Source: Streptomyces sp. R302
GTDB lineage: Bacteria > Actinomycetota > Actinomycetes > Streptomycetales > Streptomycetaceae
NCBI RefSeq assembly: GCF_012927245.1
Contig: NZ_JABBGE010000008.1
Coordinates: 124,001 to 188,000 of the forward strand
DNA length: 64,000 bases
Reading direction: 5' to 3'
Under the pieces are notes generated by a model. The model did no database searches, was not told where the DNA came from, and saw nothing but the letters and a program-made list of their open reading frames with translations. Positions 21,478 to 30,258 of this stretch are shown one piece after another; the stretch's first letter is position 1, and each line of letters begins with the position of its first letter. Made by a program: the position numbers and the translations under genes.

Positions 21478-23670
21478 CTACTCCTCGCCGGACGCGGCGA
21501 GGAGGGCGATCAGGAGGGGGCGCAGCCGGGTCGTGCGCGCCGGGGCGAGGACCTCGGCCACCGAGCGGGGCAGCGCCTGGTCCACGCCGTGCACGACCGA
21601 CAGATGGCGCTCGGCCCGGCCGAAGGCCGTGTAGACCCACGGCCGGCTCAGGCCAGGGGCCGCGTCGCCCGGCAGGACCACGACCACCGCGGGCCAGCGG
21701 CCGCCCGCCGCCTGGTGCGCGGTGAGCGCCCAGCCGTGCCGCAGCGCCGACTCCACCCGCTCCTTCGGTACGAGGACCTCGCCGTCGCCGGTGCGCACCC
21801 GGAGGCCCTCGGCGTCGGCCCCGAGGACCGTGCCGGTCACCGTCCGGCCGGGCACCGGCGCGTACGCCACCCGGTCGCCCGGGTCGTAGCCGCCGAAGCG
21901 GCCGGGGCCGGGGTTCAGCCGCTGCTTCAGGGCCGTGTTCAGGGCGCGCGTCCCGGCCGAGCCGCCGTGGCCGACCGTGATCACCCGGGTCTGCTCGGGG
22001 GTGAGCCCGAAGGCGCGCGGCACCGAGTCGGCGACCAGCTGGACCGTGCGGTGCACGGCCTCGCCGGCGTCCCGCACGGGGACGATCACGACCTCCTTGC
22101 CGGGGGCCTCGACCTGGTTCAGCTCCCCGATGCCGATGCCCGAGACCAGCTCGCCGAGCGGGCCGGGGTCGGGGCGGCGGGAGGCCACCCGGGGGCAGAC
22201 GCGGGCCGCCAGGGCGTCGGCGAAGACCGCGCCGGGACCGGTCGCCCCGAGGACCTCCGGGTCGCCGCTGAGCACCAGCCGGCAGCCGTCCGGGAGGGCC
22301 TCGACGAGCATCGCGCCCGTCTCCACGTCCAACTGCGGGGCGTCGAGGACCACCAGCAGGTCCAGGGCGAGGGAGCCCTCCTCGTCCCGGCCGGGACCGG
22401 CCGTCCCGGAGAGCAGCGCGGCGAGCGTCACGGCCCTCCCGGAGGCGCGGTCCTCCTCGCTCAGGCGCTCGGCGTCGTGCACCGTGACCAGGACGCGCAG
22501 GCCGCGCTCCCGGGCCGTGGCGGCGAGCTCCAGCGGCTCGGCGCGGGCGGCCTCGCCGCCGGTGTGCAGCACCAGACCGTGGCCGCCGACGGCCCGCTCC
22601 AGCTCGCCGCCGTCCCACTCCCGCGCGGTGACCGTGCGGACCAGCCGGGCGAGGCCGTCCGCGAGGCTCTCCTCGGCCAGGGCGTACCGGTCGAGCCCGA
22701 GCAGCGCCGGCTCCGCCGGACCCCCGTCGGGCCCGGCGCCCTCCGCGCCCGCCTCGCCCTCTTCGCCCTCTTCGCCCTCGGCGTCCTCCTCGGGCTCCCG
22801 CGGGGCCTCGTCCTCCTCCTGGAAGACCAGGACGGCGCCCTCGGAGACGGCCGTGCCGACGGCCTTCTCGGGGTCGGGGACCTGGTGCCGAGCGAGTCCG
22901 GCCGCCACCTCGTCGACGGTGAGCGCGGTGTGGCCCTGGAGGGCGGCGCGGTCGAGCAGCCACACGGTCAGGGCGACGGCCCGGCGCGGATCGTCGGGAC
23001 CGCAGGCGCCGCCGAGCAGCGCCCGCGCGAAGCCGTCGGCCTGCTCCGGCCGCACCCCGGGCACGGCGAGGAGCTGCCACGGGTCCTCGGTCAGGGCCTC
23101 GGCGGCCTGCTCGCCGAGCGCGCCGACGACCTGTCCGGCCAGCGCCTCGGGCGCGCCGCCCCGGGCCAGCACCTCGCGGACCCCGGCGAGCGCGCCGGCC
23201 GTGGGCGCGGCAGGCGCCGCCGGGGCGGGCGGGCGGACGGTGGTCTCGGGCGGGCGCGTGGGGCGCGTCGGCTCGGGCGCCGGAGCGTAGAAGGCGCCGC
23301 CGGACGCGGAGCCGCCCTCGACGGCCCGTACGGCGGCGAGCAGATCGGCGGCGGTGCCGCTGAGCTTGGCCCCGCTCACCACGGGCCCGGACTTCTCGGC
23401 CTTCCGCGCCTCGATCCTGGCCCGCAGCTCCCGCTGGGCCGCCAGCTCCGCCTGCGCCTCGCTCACCTCCGGCGCCGTCTCTTCCGTAGCAGCCTCCTGT
23501 GTCGAGGCCCCCTCCGACGCCTTCTCCGGCGAGGTCCCCTCCGACGCCTCCTCCGGCGCCTCCTCCGAGGGGGCCTCGACGGTGTCGGCCGTCTCGGTGG
23601 ACGTCGGCGCGTCCTCGGGGGCCACGTCCTCGGGTGCCTCGGGCGCGGTCTCCCCGGCAGGCTCGGTCAC
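21478..23670 (-). CDS. RecD2-like protein with degenerate helicase motifs (helix-hairpin-helix protein)
   Basis: A 730-residue protein. Residues 1-100 are a Glu/Ala/Thr/Pro-rich, probably disordered tail. About 150-215 is the RecD2-type helix-hairpin-helix region (VVGALGEQAAEALTEDPWQL, VPGVRPEQADGFARAL). The ATPase region keeps the RecD2 order but not its residues. Where Walker A should be (about 366-378) it reads LHTGGEAARAE with no GKT. The Walker B position (about 438-446) reads LLVVLDAPQLD, without the DE pair. The C-terminal motif VI region reads LTAHQAAGGRWPAVVVVLP instead of HKSQG. The GDP(E/D)xLG and GPG landmarks remain. It probably binds DNA or partners without hydrolysing ATP. The GTG start overlaps the AKR stop by 4 bp. 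Confidence 0.82.
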   Translation of the reverse strand: MTEPAGETAPEAPEDVAPEDAPTSTETADTVEAPSEEAPEEASEGTSPEKASEGASTQEAATEETAPEVSEAQAELAAQRELRARIEARKAEKSGPVVSGAKLSGTAADLLAAVRAVEGGSASGGAFYAPAPEPTRPTRPPETTVRPPAPAAPAAPTAGALAGVREVLARGGAPEALAGQVVGALGEQAAEALTEDPWQLLAVPGVRPEQADGFARALLGGACGPDDPRRAVALTVWLLDRAALQGHTALTVDEVAAGLARHQVPDPEKAVGTAVSEGAVLVFQEEDEAPREPEEDAEGEEGEEGEAGAEGAGPDGGPAEPALLGLDRYALAEESLADGLARLVRTVTAREWDGGELERAVGGHGLVLHTGGEAARAEPLELAATARERGLRVLVTVHDAERLSEEDRASGRAVTLAALLSGTAGPGRDEEGSLALDLLVVLDAPQLDVETGAMLVEALPDGCRLVLSGDPEVLGATGPGAVFADALAARVCPRVASRRPDPGPLGELVSGIGIGELNQVEAPGKEVVIVPVRDAGEAVHRTVQLVADSVPRAFGLTPEQTRVITVGHGGSAGTRALNTALKQRLNPGPGRFGGYDPGDRVAYAPVPGRTVTGTVLGADAEGLRVRTGDGEVLVPKERVESALRHGWALTAHQAAGGRWPAVVVVLPGDAAPGLSRPWVYTAFGRAERHLSVVHGVDQALPRSVAEVLAPARTTRLRPLLIALLAASGEE

Positions 23671-24644
23671 AAGGTGCTCCAGTCGTGATCCGGATAACGG
23701 TGCACGGGCGCGGACACATCGTCCAAAGCCCGGCAGATCTCGTCAGGAAGACTAAGGCCCTCCACCGACAGCGCGGCCGTGAGCTGGCGTGCCGTGCGCG
23801 CGCCGACGATCGGGGCGGTCACGCCCGGCCGGTCCCTGACCCAGGCGAGCGCCACGTGCAGCGGGCTCGTGTTGAGCCCGTCGGCGGCGGTGCCGACGGC
23901 GTGCACGATCCGGCTTGCGGCCTCGTCGAGGTACGGCTCCACGAACGGCGCGAGCGCCTCCGACGCGCCCCGGGAGTCGGCCGGGGTGCCGCCGCGGTAC
24001 TTGCCGGTGAGCACTCCGCGGCCCAGCGGGGAGGACGGCAGCAGGCCTATGCCGAGGTCGACGGCGGCCGGCAGTACCTCCCGCTCGACGCCCCGCTGGA
24101 GCAGCGAGTACTCCAGCTGCGCCCCGGCGAGCCGGGTGCGGTCGCCGGCCAGCTGCCAGGTGCCCGCCTTGGCGAGCTGCCAGCCGCAGAAGTTGGCCAC
24201 GCCCGCGTACCGCGCCCGGCCGCTGCGTACCGCGATGTCGAGGGCCTGGAGGGACTCCTCCAGCGGGGTGTGCGGGTCGTAGGCGTGCAGCTGCCACAGG
24301 TCGACGTGGTCCGTGCCGAGCCGGGCCAGGGAGGCGTCGAGCGCGGCGAGCAGATGGCCGCGCGAGCCGTCGGTGCGGCGGTCGGGGTCCGGGACGCTGC
24401 CGGCCTTGGTGGACAGGACCAGGTCGCGGCGCGGCACCAGCCGCTCCATGAGCTGGCCCAGGAGGTACTCCGCCTCTCCGCCGCCGTACACGTCGGCGGT
24501 GTCCACGAGCGTGCCGCCCGCGTCCCAGAACGCCTTCAACTGCTCGGCGGCGTCGTGCTCGTCGGTGTCCCGCCCCCAGGTGAGCGTGCCGAGCCCGATG
24601 CGTGAGACGCGCAGGCCGGTACGTCCGAGATGCCTCTGCTCCAT
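23667..24644 (-). CDS. Aldo/keto reductase
   Basis: A 325-residue TIM-barrel aldo/keto reductase with the catalytic tetrad visible: Asp in LVDTADVYGGG, Tyr in the same motif, Lys in DLVLSTKAG and His in VDLWQLHAYDP. The C-terminal NADPH-binding segment is APIVGARTARQL. It reduces aldehydes or ketones with NADPH; the subgroup (YajO/YccK-like) has broad specificity. Its TGA overlaps the GTG of the RecD2-like gene (GTGA), so the two are coupled, an odd functional pairing. The ATG at 24644 gives MEQRHLGRTGL, a typical family start. Confidence 0.94.
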   Translation of the reverse strand: MEQRHLGRTGLRVSRIGLGTLTWGRDTDEHDAAEQLKAFWDAGGTLVDTADVYGGGEAEYLLGQLMERLVPRRDLVLSTKAGSVPDPDRRTDGSRGHLLAALDASLARLGTDHVDLWQLHAYDPHTPLEESLQALDIAVRSGRARYAGVANFCGWQLAKAGTWQLAGDRTRLAGAQLEYSLLQRGVEREVLPAAVDLGIGLLPSSPLGRGVLTGKYRGGTPADSRGASEALAPFVEPYLDEAASRIVHAVGTAADGLNTSPLHVALAWVRDRPGVTAPIVGARTARQLTAALSVEGLSLPDEICRALDDVSAPVHRYPDHDWSTL

Positions 24645-24808
24645 GGGCGGGACATTACTGGCCAGGGCACCACGCGCAGAGACCCTGTGGATGGAAGCTG
24701 TGGACAGAGACGGTGGACGACGGCGTGGCGTCCGGCCCCTGACGGATGCGGGAGGCGCGCGCTAGAGTCCGGACGAGAGACGTTACCGATGGGTAAGGGG
24801 TGCGTGGA

Positions 24809-25858
24809 ATGCGGCTCGGCATCAACCTCGGCTACTGGGGCGCCGGCATGGACGGCGACAACCTCGCCGTCGCGCAGGAGGCCGACCGGCTCGGCTACGA
24901 CGTCTGCTGGGCGGCGGAGGCGTACGGCTCGGACGCGCCGACCGTGCTCTCCTGGGTCGCCGCGAAGACGGAGCGGATCGACGTCGGCTCGGCGATCATG
25001 CAGATCCCGGCCCGGCAGCCCGCGATGACGGCGATGACCGCCGCCACCCTGGACTCGCTCTCCGGCGGCCGTTTCCGCCTCGGCCTCGGCGTCTCGGGAC
25101 CGCAGGTCTCCGAGGGCTGGTACGGCGTGAAGTTCGACAAGCCGCTCGCCCGGACCCGCGAGTACGTGGAGATCGTCCGCAAGGCGATGTCCCGCGAGCG
25201 CCTCACCCACGAGGGCGAGCACTGGACGCTCCCGCTGCCCGGCGGCCCCGGCAAGCCGATCAAGCTGACCGTCCACCCGCAGCGCGAGCACATCCCGCTG
25301 TACATCGCGGCGATCGGCCCGAAGAACCTGGAGCAGACCGGCGAGATCGCCGACGGCGCCCTGCTGATCTTCCCCTCGGCCGAGCACCTGGAGGAGACGG
25401 CCCTGAAGCCGCTGCGGGCGGGCCGCGAGAAGGCCGGCCTGACCATGGACGGCTTCGACGTCTGTCCGACGCTGCCGCTCGCCCTCGGCGAGGACGTCGA
25501 GGCGCTCGCCGACGTCTTCCGGCCGTACACCGCCCTCTACGTGGGCGGCATGGGCAGCCGCAAGCAGAACTTCTACAACCAGCTCGCCCAGCGCATGGGG
25601 TACGAGAAGGAGGCCGCCGAGATCCAGGAGAAGTACCTGGCCGGCGACAAGACGGGCGCCGCGGCGGCCGTGCCCCGCTCGCTGATCGACCAGACCGCCC
25701 TGCTCGGCACCGTCGACCGGATCGCGGACCGTATGACCGCCTACGCGGAGGCGGGCGTCACCACGCTGACCCTGGCCCCGGCCGGCTTCACCCTCGACGA
25801 GCGCCTCACCGCGCTGCGCGCGGGCGTCGACGCCCTGGAGCGGGCGGGGCTGGCGTAA
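24809..25858 (+). CDS. LLM class F420-dependent oxidoreductase
   Basis: A 349-residue luciferase-like flavin/F420 oxidoreductase. It starts with MRLGINLGYWGAGMDG, contains TATLDSLSGGRFRLGLGVSGPQVSEGWYG (family core), then IPLYIAAIGPKNLEQTGEIADG and ends with a TIM-barrel repeat. It matches the Rv3520c-like LLM F420 group that reduces substrates with F420H2. The ATG at 24809 follows GTAAGGGG; a GTG three codons earlier (24800) is too close to that site. It is monocistronic, with a hairpin after the stop. It is the intact counterpart of the broken LLM gene at 9141, though not a close copy. Confidence 0.94.
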   Translation: MRLGINLGYWGAGMDGDNLAVAQEADRLGYDVCWAAEAYGSDAPTVLSWVAAKTERIDVGSAIMQIPARQPAMTAMTAATLDSLSGGRFRLGLGVSGPQVSEGWYGVKFDKPLARTREYVEIVRKAMSRERLTHEGEHWTLPLPGGPGKPIKLTVHPQREHIPLYIAAIGPKNLEQTGEIADGALLIFPSAEHLEETALKPLRAGREKAGLTMDGFDVCPTLPLALGEDVEALADVFRPYTALYVGGMGSRKQNFYNQLAQRMGYEKEAAEIQEKYLAGDKTGAAAAVPRSLIDQTALLGTVDRIADRMTAYAEAGVTTLTLAPAGFTLDERLTALRAGVDALERAGLA

Positions 25859-25873
25859 GGAAGGGAAGGCCTG

Positions 25874-25914
25874 CGGCCGTGGTGGGGGCTCGGGGGTCTT
25901 CCCCGCCACGGCCG
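25874..25914 (+). terminator. Hairpin terminator after the F420 oxidoreductase
   Basis: CGGCCGTGGTGGGG (25874-25887) pairs with CCCCGCCACGGCCG (25901-25914) with one wobble pair. Confidence 0.75.
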
Positions 25915-26073
25915 TCATGCCGTTCAACGCGCCACCGCGCCCCCGGTTACGGCCGCGGCTCTCACTCTTTCGGCCGACACCGCCGCCCCCTCCTGTTGCC
26001 CGCCGTCCCGGACCGCATTTGACTCGGTCTCCCGGACGCGCGGAGTGCGGTCGTCCGCAGGGAGGTGGCAGCG

Positions 26074-26859
26074 ATGCTCACGGCCAAGAGCCTGTTCCAG
26101 GAAATCATCGACGACGACGAGGCCTTCCGGCTCTTCTGTTCGATCGCCGCCAGCGGCGAGACGCAGGGCGGCTGGGAGAACGCCCGGATCGCCGCCCTCG
26201 TCGCCCCCGGCATGCGGGAGCTCGCGCCCAAGATCACCCGGCACGGCGCCGACGAGGACAAGCACGGGCGCATCTTCAACGCGCTGCTGCGCAAGCGGGG
26301 CCTCGAACCCGTCCCCGTACCGCCCGAGACCGACTACACGATGCTCCTCGAACGGCGCGGCATCGGGCTCGCCCACGAGAAGCTCCGCGGCGACCGGCCG
26401 CTGACCGAGCGGGACGTCATCGTCTACCTCGCGCACAGCAGGGTCACCGAGCAGCGCGCGGCCGACCAGATGGACATGCTCGTGACCTACTTCGGGGACC
26501 ACCCGGAGCTGGGCAAGGCCATCCACATGATCGACAACGACGAGGCCAACCACCTCGCCTACTGCCACGAGGAGCTGCTCCGGCTCGCCCGGGCCGGTCA
26601 CGGCCGCCTCATCCAGACCACCCTGCGCGAGTCGGCGCTCGCCGAGATCCAGATCTACCGGGACGTCAGCCTCGCCGTCATGAGCCACATGGGCCGGATC
26701 CTGAAGTGGCCGAAGGCCAAGGGCGCGGTGCTCGCCGCCGGCATCCACGCCATGTACGCCTACGAGCGCCTCGCCGGCTGGCACAAGATGATCAGTCTGA
26801 GGATGCCGGAGCGGCGCGACGCCCTGGGCGGCCCCGCCACCCCCGCACCCGCGTTCTGA
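26074..26859 (+). CDS. Ferritin-like domain protein (putative diiron helical-bundle protein)
   Basis: A 261-residue all-helical protein with carboxylate/histidine pairs spaced as in ferritin-like diiron proteins: DEDKHG (about residues 70-75), the helix VTEQRAADQMDML, and DNDEANHLAYCHEE (about 155-168). No signal peptide or membrane segment is seen. I know homologues in actinobacteria annotated only as ferritin-like. Iron storage is unlikely because the ferroxidase pattern differs, and an oxidase or desaturase-like role is possible. The ATG at 26074 has GGGAGG 8 bases upstream. Confidence 0.85.
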   Translation: MLTAKSLFQEIIDDDEAFRLFCSIAASGETQGGWENARIAALVAPGMRELAPKITRHGADEDKHGRIFNALLRKRGLEPVPVPPETDYTMLLERRGIGLAHEKLRGDRPLTERDVIVYLAHSRVTEQRAADQMDMLVTYFGDHPELGKAIHMIDNDEANHLAYCHEELLRLARAGHGRLIQTTLRESALAEIQIYRDVSLAVMSHMGRILKWPKAKGAVLAAGIHAMYAYERLAGWHKMISLRMPERRDALGGPATPAPAF

Positions 26860-26908
26860 CATACTCCGGCGGCGCGGCCGGCTTTCTTCCCCGGAATCAG
26901 CCGCCTTC

Positions 26909-27892
26909 TCAGAGCCAGCCGCGTCGCTTGAACAGCCGGTAGAGGCCCGTCTCGATCCCCGCCATCAGCAGGATCAGCGCCGGGTACGACCACACCCAGT
27001 GAAGTTCCGGCATGTGGTCGAAGTTCATGCCGTAGATCCCGGCGACCATCGTGGGCACCGCGGCCATCGCCGCCCAGGCCGAGATCTTCCGCATGTCGTC
27101 GTTCTGCCGCACCCCCATCTGCGCCAGATGCGCCGAGAGCACGTCCGACAGCAGCCGGTCCAACCCCTCCACCTGCTCGTTCGCCCGCAGCAGATGGTCG
27201 TTGACGTCCCGGAAGAAGGGCTGCGACTCCTCGTTCACGAACGGCACGGCGCCCGCCGTCAGCCGGGCCATCGGCCCCGCCAGCGGCCCCGTCGCCCGAC
27301 GGAACTCCAGGACCTGCCGCTTCGCCGTGTAGATCCGCTCCGCCGTGTTCACCGTGCCCGTCCCGCCCGGCGCGAAGACGTCGGCCTCCAGCTCCTCCAG
27401 GTCCACCTGGAGCTCGCCCGCCACGTCCAGGTAGTGGTCCACCACCGCGTCGCTCACCGCGTACAGCACCGCCGTCGGCCCGTGCCGCAGCACCTCCGGC
27501 TGGGTCTCCAGGCGCCTGCGCACCGCCGCCAGCGGCGCCCCCTCGCCGTGCCGGACCGTCACCACGAAGGAGTCGCCCAGGAAGAGCATCAGCTCGCCGG
27601 ACGAGACCCGGTCGCTCTCCGGCTCGTAGTCCACCGGCTTGAGCACCGCGAAGAGGGAGTCGTCGTACACCTCCAGCTTGGGCCGCTGATGGGCCTTCAG
27701 GGCGTCCTCGACGGCCAGCGGATGCAGGGCGAACTCCGAGGTCACATGGTCGAACTCGGCCTCCGTCGGTTCGTAGAGGCCCAGCCACAGGAAGGCGTGG
27801 CCGCTCTCCCGGGCCTCGGCGAGGGCGTGCGAGAGGTCGCTGCCGCATTCCGTCCGGCGCCCGTCGCGGTACAGGGCAGAATCGACGATCAC
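26909..27892 (-). CDS. corA: CorA family magnesium/cobalt transporter
   Basis: A 327-residue CorA channel: a large cytoplasmic alpha/beta domain and long stalk helix, then two C-terminal membrane segments. The first ends in the selectivity motif YGMNF (IYGMNFDHMPELHW, about residues 282-295), and the basic KRRGWL tail follows the second. It imports Mg2+ (and possibly Co2+ or Ni2+) as a pentamer. I chose the GTG at 27892 with GGGAGA upstream; the frame stays open further upstream but overlaps the divergent phosphatase gene. Confidence 0.95.
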   Translation of the reverse strand: MIVDSALYRDGRRTECGSDLSHALAEARESGHAFLWLGLYEPTEAEFDHVTSEFALHPLAVEDALKAHQRPKLEVYDDSLFAVLKPVDYEPESDRVSSGELMLFLGDSFVVTVRHGEGAPLAAVRRRLETQPEVLRHGPTAVLYAVSDAVVDHYLDVAGELQVDLEELEADVFAPGGTGTVNTAERIYTAKRQVLEFRRATGPLAGPMARLTAGAVPFVNEESQPFFRDVNDHLLRANEQVEGLDRLLSDVLSAHLAQMGVRQNDDMRKISAWAAMAAVPTMVAGIYGMNFDHMPELHWVWSYPALILLMAGIETGLYRLFKRRGWL

Positions 27893-27955
27893 GCGCCGTA
27901 TTCTCCCCCGTCCCCTCCCACCCCGCACGCGCGCGTGCGCCGTAGGCTGGCCGGC

Positions 27956-28645
27956 ATGGCCACGCTCATCCTCGTCCGGCACGGACGCTCGACCGCCAAC
28001 ACCTCCGGACTGCTCGCCGGCCGCACGCCGGGCGTGGCGCTCGACGAGCGCGGCGCCGCCCAGGCCGCCGCCCTCCCCGCCCGGCTCGCCGGGATCCCGC
28101 TCGCCGCCGCCGTCTCCAGCCCCCTCCAGCGCTGCCGCGAGACCCTCCAGCCGCTCCTGGACGCCCGCCCCGACCTGCCGCTCCACATCGAGGAGCGGGT
28201 CAACGAGTGCGACTACGGCGACTGGTCGGGACGCAAGCTCGCCGAGCTGAACGACGAACCGCTGATGGAGGTCGTCCAGGCGCACGCCTCCGCCGCCGCC
28301 TTCCCCGGCGGCGAGTCCATGCGCGCCATGCAGACCAGGGCCGTCGAGGCCGTCCGCGACTGGAACGCCCGGATCGAGGCCGAGCACGGCGAGGACGCCG
28401 TCTACGCCCTCTGCTCCCACGGCGACGTGATCAAGTCCCTCGTCGCCGACGCCCTCGGCCTCCACCTCGACCTCTTCCAGCGCATCCACGTCGACCCCTG
28501 CTCACTCACCGTGATCCGCTACACCCGGCTGCGCCCCTTCCTGGTCCGCCTGGGTGACACCGGGGACCTCGCCGCACTGGCCCCGCGCGAGACTCCGGAG
28601 GCCGGTGGGACGGCCGAGGTGGGGGGCGGCGCGGGCGCACCGTGA
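27956..28645 (+). CDS. Histidine phosphatase family protein (MSMEG_4193-type phosphoglycerate mutase-like)
   Basis: A 229-residue histidine phosphatase with LILVRHGRSTANTSGLLAGR (catalytic RHG at residues 8-10), a second active-site Arg in SSPLQRCRET, Glu in NECDYGDWSG and the final catalytic His in LCSHGDVIK. It belongs to the MSMEG_4193 group that sits in front of DUF3090 and the mycothiol ligase gene throughout actinobacteria. The substrate is unknown; an inositol-phosphate linked to mycothiol synthesis is a tempting guess only. It starts 64 bp from the divergent corA. A CACGCGCGCGTG palindrome lies between them. Confidence 0.93.
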   Translation: MATLILVRHGRSTANTSGLLAGRTPGVALDERGAAQAAALPARLAGIPLAAAVSSPLQRCRETLQPLLDARPDLPLHIEERVNECDYGDWSGRKLAELNDEPLMEVVQAHASAAAFPGGESMRAMQTRAVEAVRDWNARIEAEHGEDAVYALCSHGDVIKSLVADALGLHLDLFQRIHVDPCSLTVIRYTRLRPFLVRLGDTGDLAALAPRETPEAGGTAEVGGGAGAP

Positions 28646-28710
28646 TCCGCGCGCAGTAGGGTGGACTCGCCGTTGCAGTACGACAGTCGACAGTCAAGGG
28701 AGCCGGGAGA

Positions 28711-29301
28711 GTGTCCCGTCAGGTGTTCCTCTACGACCCGCCGGAGCGCTTCGTGGCCGGTACGGTCGGACTGCCTGGCCGCCGCACGTTCTTCCTCCAG
28801 GCGTCCGCGGCCGGCCGGGTCACCAGCGTCGCCCTGGAGAAGGCCCAGGTGGCCGCACTCGCCGAGCGCATCGACGAGCTCCTCGACGAGGTCCTGCGCC
28901 GCACCGGGGGCAACGCCCCGGTCCCGGCCGTGGCCCCCGCCGACATCGCCGACACCGCCCCCCTCGACACCCCCGTCGAGGAGGAGTTCCGGGTCGGCAC
29001 CATGGCCCTCGCCTGGGACGGCGAGGAGCAGCGCATGATCGTCGAGGCGCAGGCCCTGGTCGAGCTGGACGCGGACTCCGAGGAGGATCTCGCCGCGGCC
29101 GAGGAGCGGCTGCTCCAGGACGAGGAGAACGGCCCGCCGATGCTCCGGGTCCGCCTCAGCGGCGCCCAGGCCCGCGCCTTCGCCAAGCGGGCCCTGGACG
29201 TGGTCAACGCCGGCCGGCCGCCGTGCCCCCTGTGCAGCCTCCCGCTGGACCCCGAGGGCCATGTCTGCCCCCGCCAGAACGGATACCGCCGCGGAGCATG
29301 A
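28711..29301 (+). CDS. DUF3090 family protein
   Basis: A 196-residue conserved actinobacterial protein (DUF3090). It has an N-terminal beta-rich part (VFLYDPPERFVAGTVGLPGRRTFFLQ) and ends in a zinc-ribbon-like CPLCSLPLDPEGHVCP (CxxC...C with a His), so it may bind a metal. It starts at a GTG. Its TGA overlaps the ATG of the following gene by 4 bases (ATGA). It is part of the conserved phosphatase-DUF3090-kinase-like-mshC block. Function is unknown. Confidence 0.92.
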   Translation: MSRQVFLYDPPERFVAGTVGLPGRRTFFLQASAAGRVTSVALEKAQVAALAERIDELLDEVLRRTGGNAPVPAVAPADIADTAPLDTPVEEEFRVGTMALAWDGEEQRMIVEAQALVELDADSEEDLAAAEERLLQDEENGPPMLRVRLSGAQARAFAKRALDVVNAGRPPCPLCSLPLDPEGHVCPRQNGYRRGA

Positions 29302-30101
29302 GCAGCCCCGAGTTCCCGCCGGACACCGAGCTGCTCGCCCGAGGTGAGCTGACCGTCCGCGGCCAGGTCCGCGAGGCCTCCAACGCGGTGCTCTACTGCA
29401 CCGTCGCCCACGAGGGCCGCGAGGCCGCCTGCGTCTACAAGCCGGTCGCGGGGGAGCGTCCCCTGTGGGACTTCCCCGACGGCACCCTCGCCGAGCGCGA
29501 GGTCGCCGCGTACGAGCTCTCCGAGGCCACCGGCTGGGGCCTGGTCCCGCCGACGGTGCTGCGGGACGGCCCGTACGGCGAGGGCATGGTGCAGCTCTGG
29601 GTCGAGGCCGACCCGGACGCCCGGCTCCTCGCCCTCACCGAGGACGAGGAGGCCGGCGCGGGCTGGAGGGCGATCGGCCCCGCCGAGGTGGGGGAGGGGC
29701 GCACCGCGCTCCTCGTCCACGCCGACACCCCCGAGCTGCGCCGCCTCGCCGTCCTCGACGCGGTGATGAACAACGGCGACCGCAAGGGCGGCCATCTGCT
29801 CCCCGCCCCCGGCGGCCGGCTCTACGGCATCGACCACGGCGTCTCCTTCCACGTGGACGACAAGCTGCGCACCCTGCTGTGGGGCTGGGCCGGCCAGGAG
29901 CTGCCCCCGGAGGCCACCGAGGTCCTCACCGGCCTCGGCCGCGCGCTCGCCCCCGGAGCGCCCCTCGCCACCCGGCTGGGGGAACTGCTCACGGACGCCG
30001 AGGTGTCCGCCGTACGGGAGCGGGTGGCGGCGCTGCTGACCACCGGGCGTCACCCGGAGCCGTCCGGGCAGTGGCCCGCGATCCCCTGGCCGCCGGTCTA
30101 G
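29298..30101 (+). CDS. SCO1664-type PI3/4-kinase-like protein
   Basis: A 267-residue protein. It has a kinase-like N-terminal lysine segment (ACVYKPVAGERPLWDFPDGTL, about residues 37-57), a catalytic-loop-like LDAVMNNGDRKGGHLL (about 151-166), and a metal-binding LYGIDHGVSFHVDDKLR. These are the marks of the phosphatidylinositol 3/4-kinase-like bacterial family (SCO1664). The NNGDRK...IDHG order suggests an active phosphotransferase. It overlaps DUF3090 by 4 bp and precedes mshC by 157 bp. The substrate is unknown. Confidence 0.9.
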   Translation: MSSPEFPPDTELLARGELTVRGQVREASNAVLYCTVAHEGREAACVYKPVAGERPLWDFPDGTLAEREVAAYELSEATGWGLVPPTVLRDGPYGEGMVQLWVEADPDARLLALTEDEEAGAGWRAIGPAEVGEGRTALLVHADTPELRRLAVLDAVMNNGDRKGGHLLPAPGGRLYGIDHGVSFHVDDKLRTLLWGWAGQELPPEATEVLTGLGRALAPGAPLATRLGELLTDAEVSAVRERVAALLTTGRHPEPSGQWPAIPWPPV

Positions 30102-30209
30102 GAGCCGTACGGTTTCGGCCACATCGGATCCGCCCCCGGCAGCGCCGCCGGACCCCCGCGGGGTGTGCACACCCGTCGCTGACCCGCAAGAGTGCGTGAT
30201 CGGACAAGA

Positions 30210-30234
30210 TTCCGGATCCGGTTCGTATCCGGAA
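30210..30234 (+). promoter_or_regulatory. Inverted repeat upstream of mshC
   Basis: TTCCGGAT (30210-30217) and ATCCGGAA (30227-30234) flank a 9-base spacer, 25 bp before the mshC start. It may be an operator or leader hairpin. Confidence 0.55.
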
Positions 30235-30258
30235 GAGCTGTCCGGTTAGGCTCGGGGC

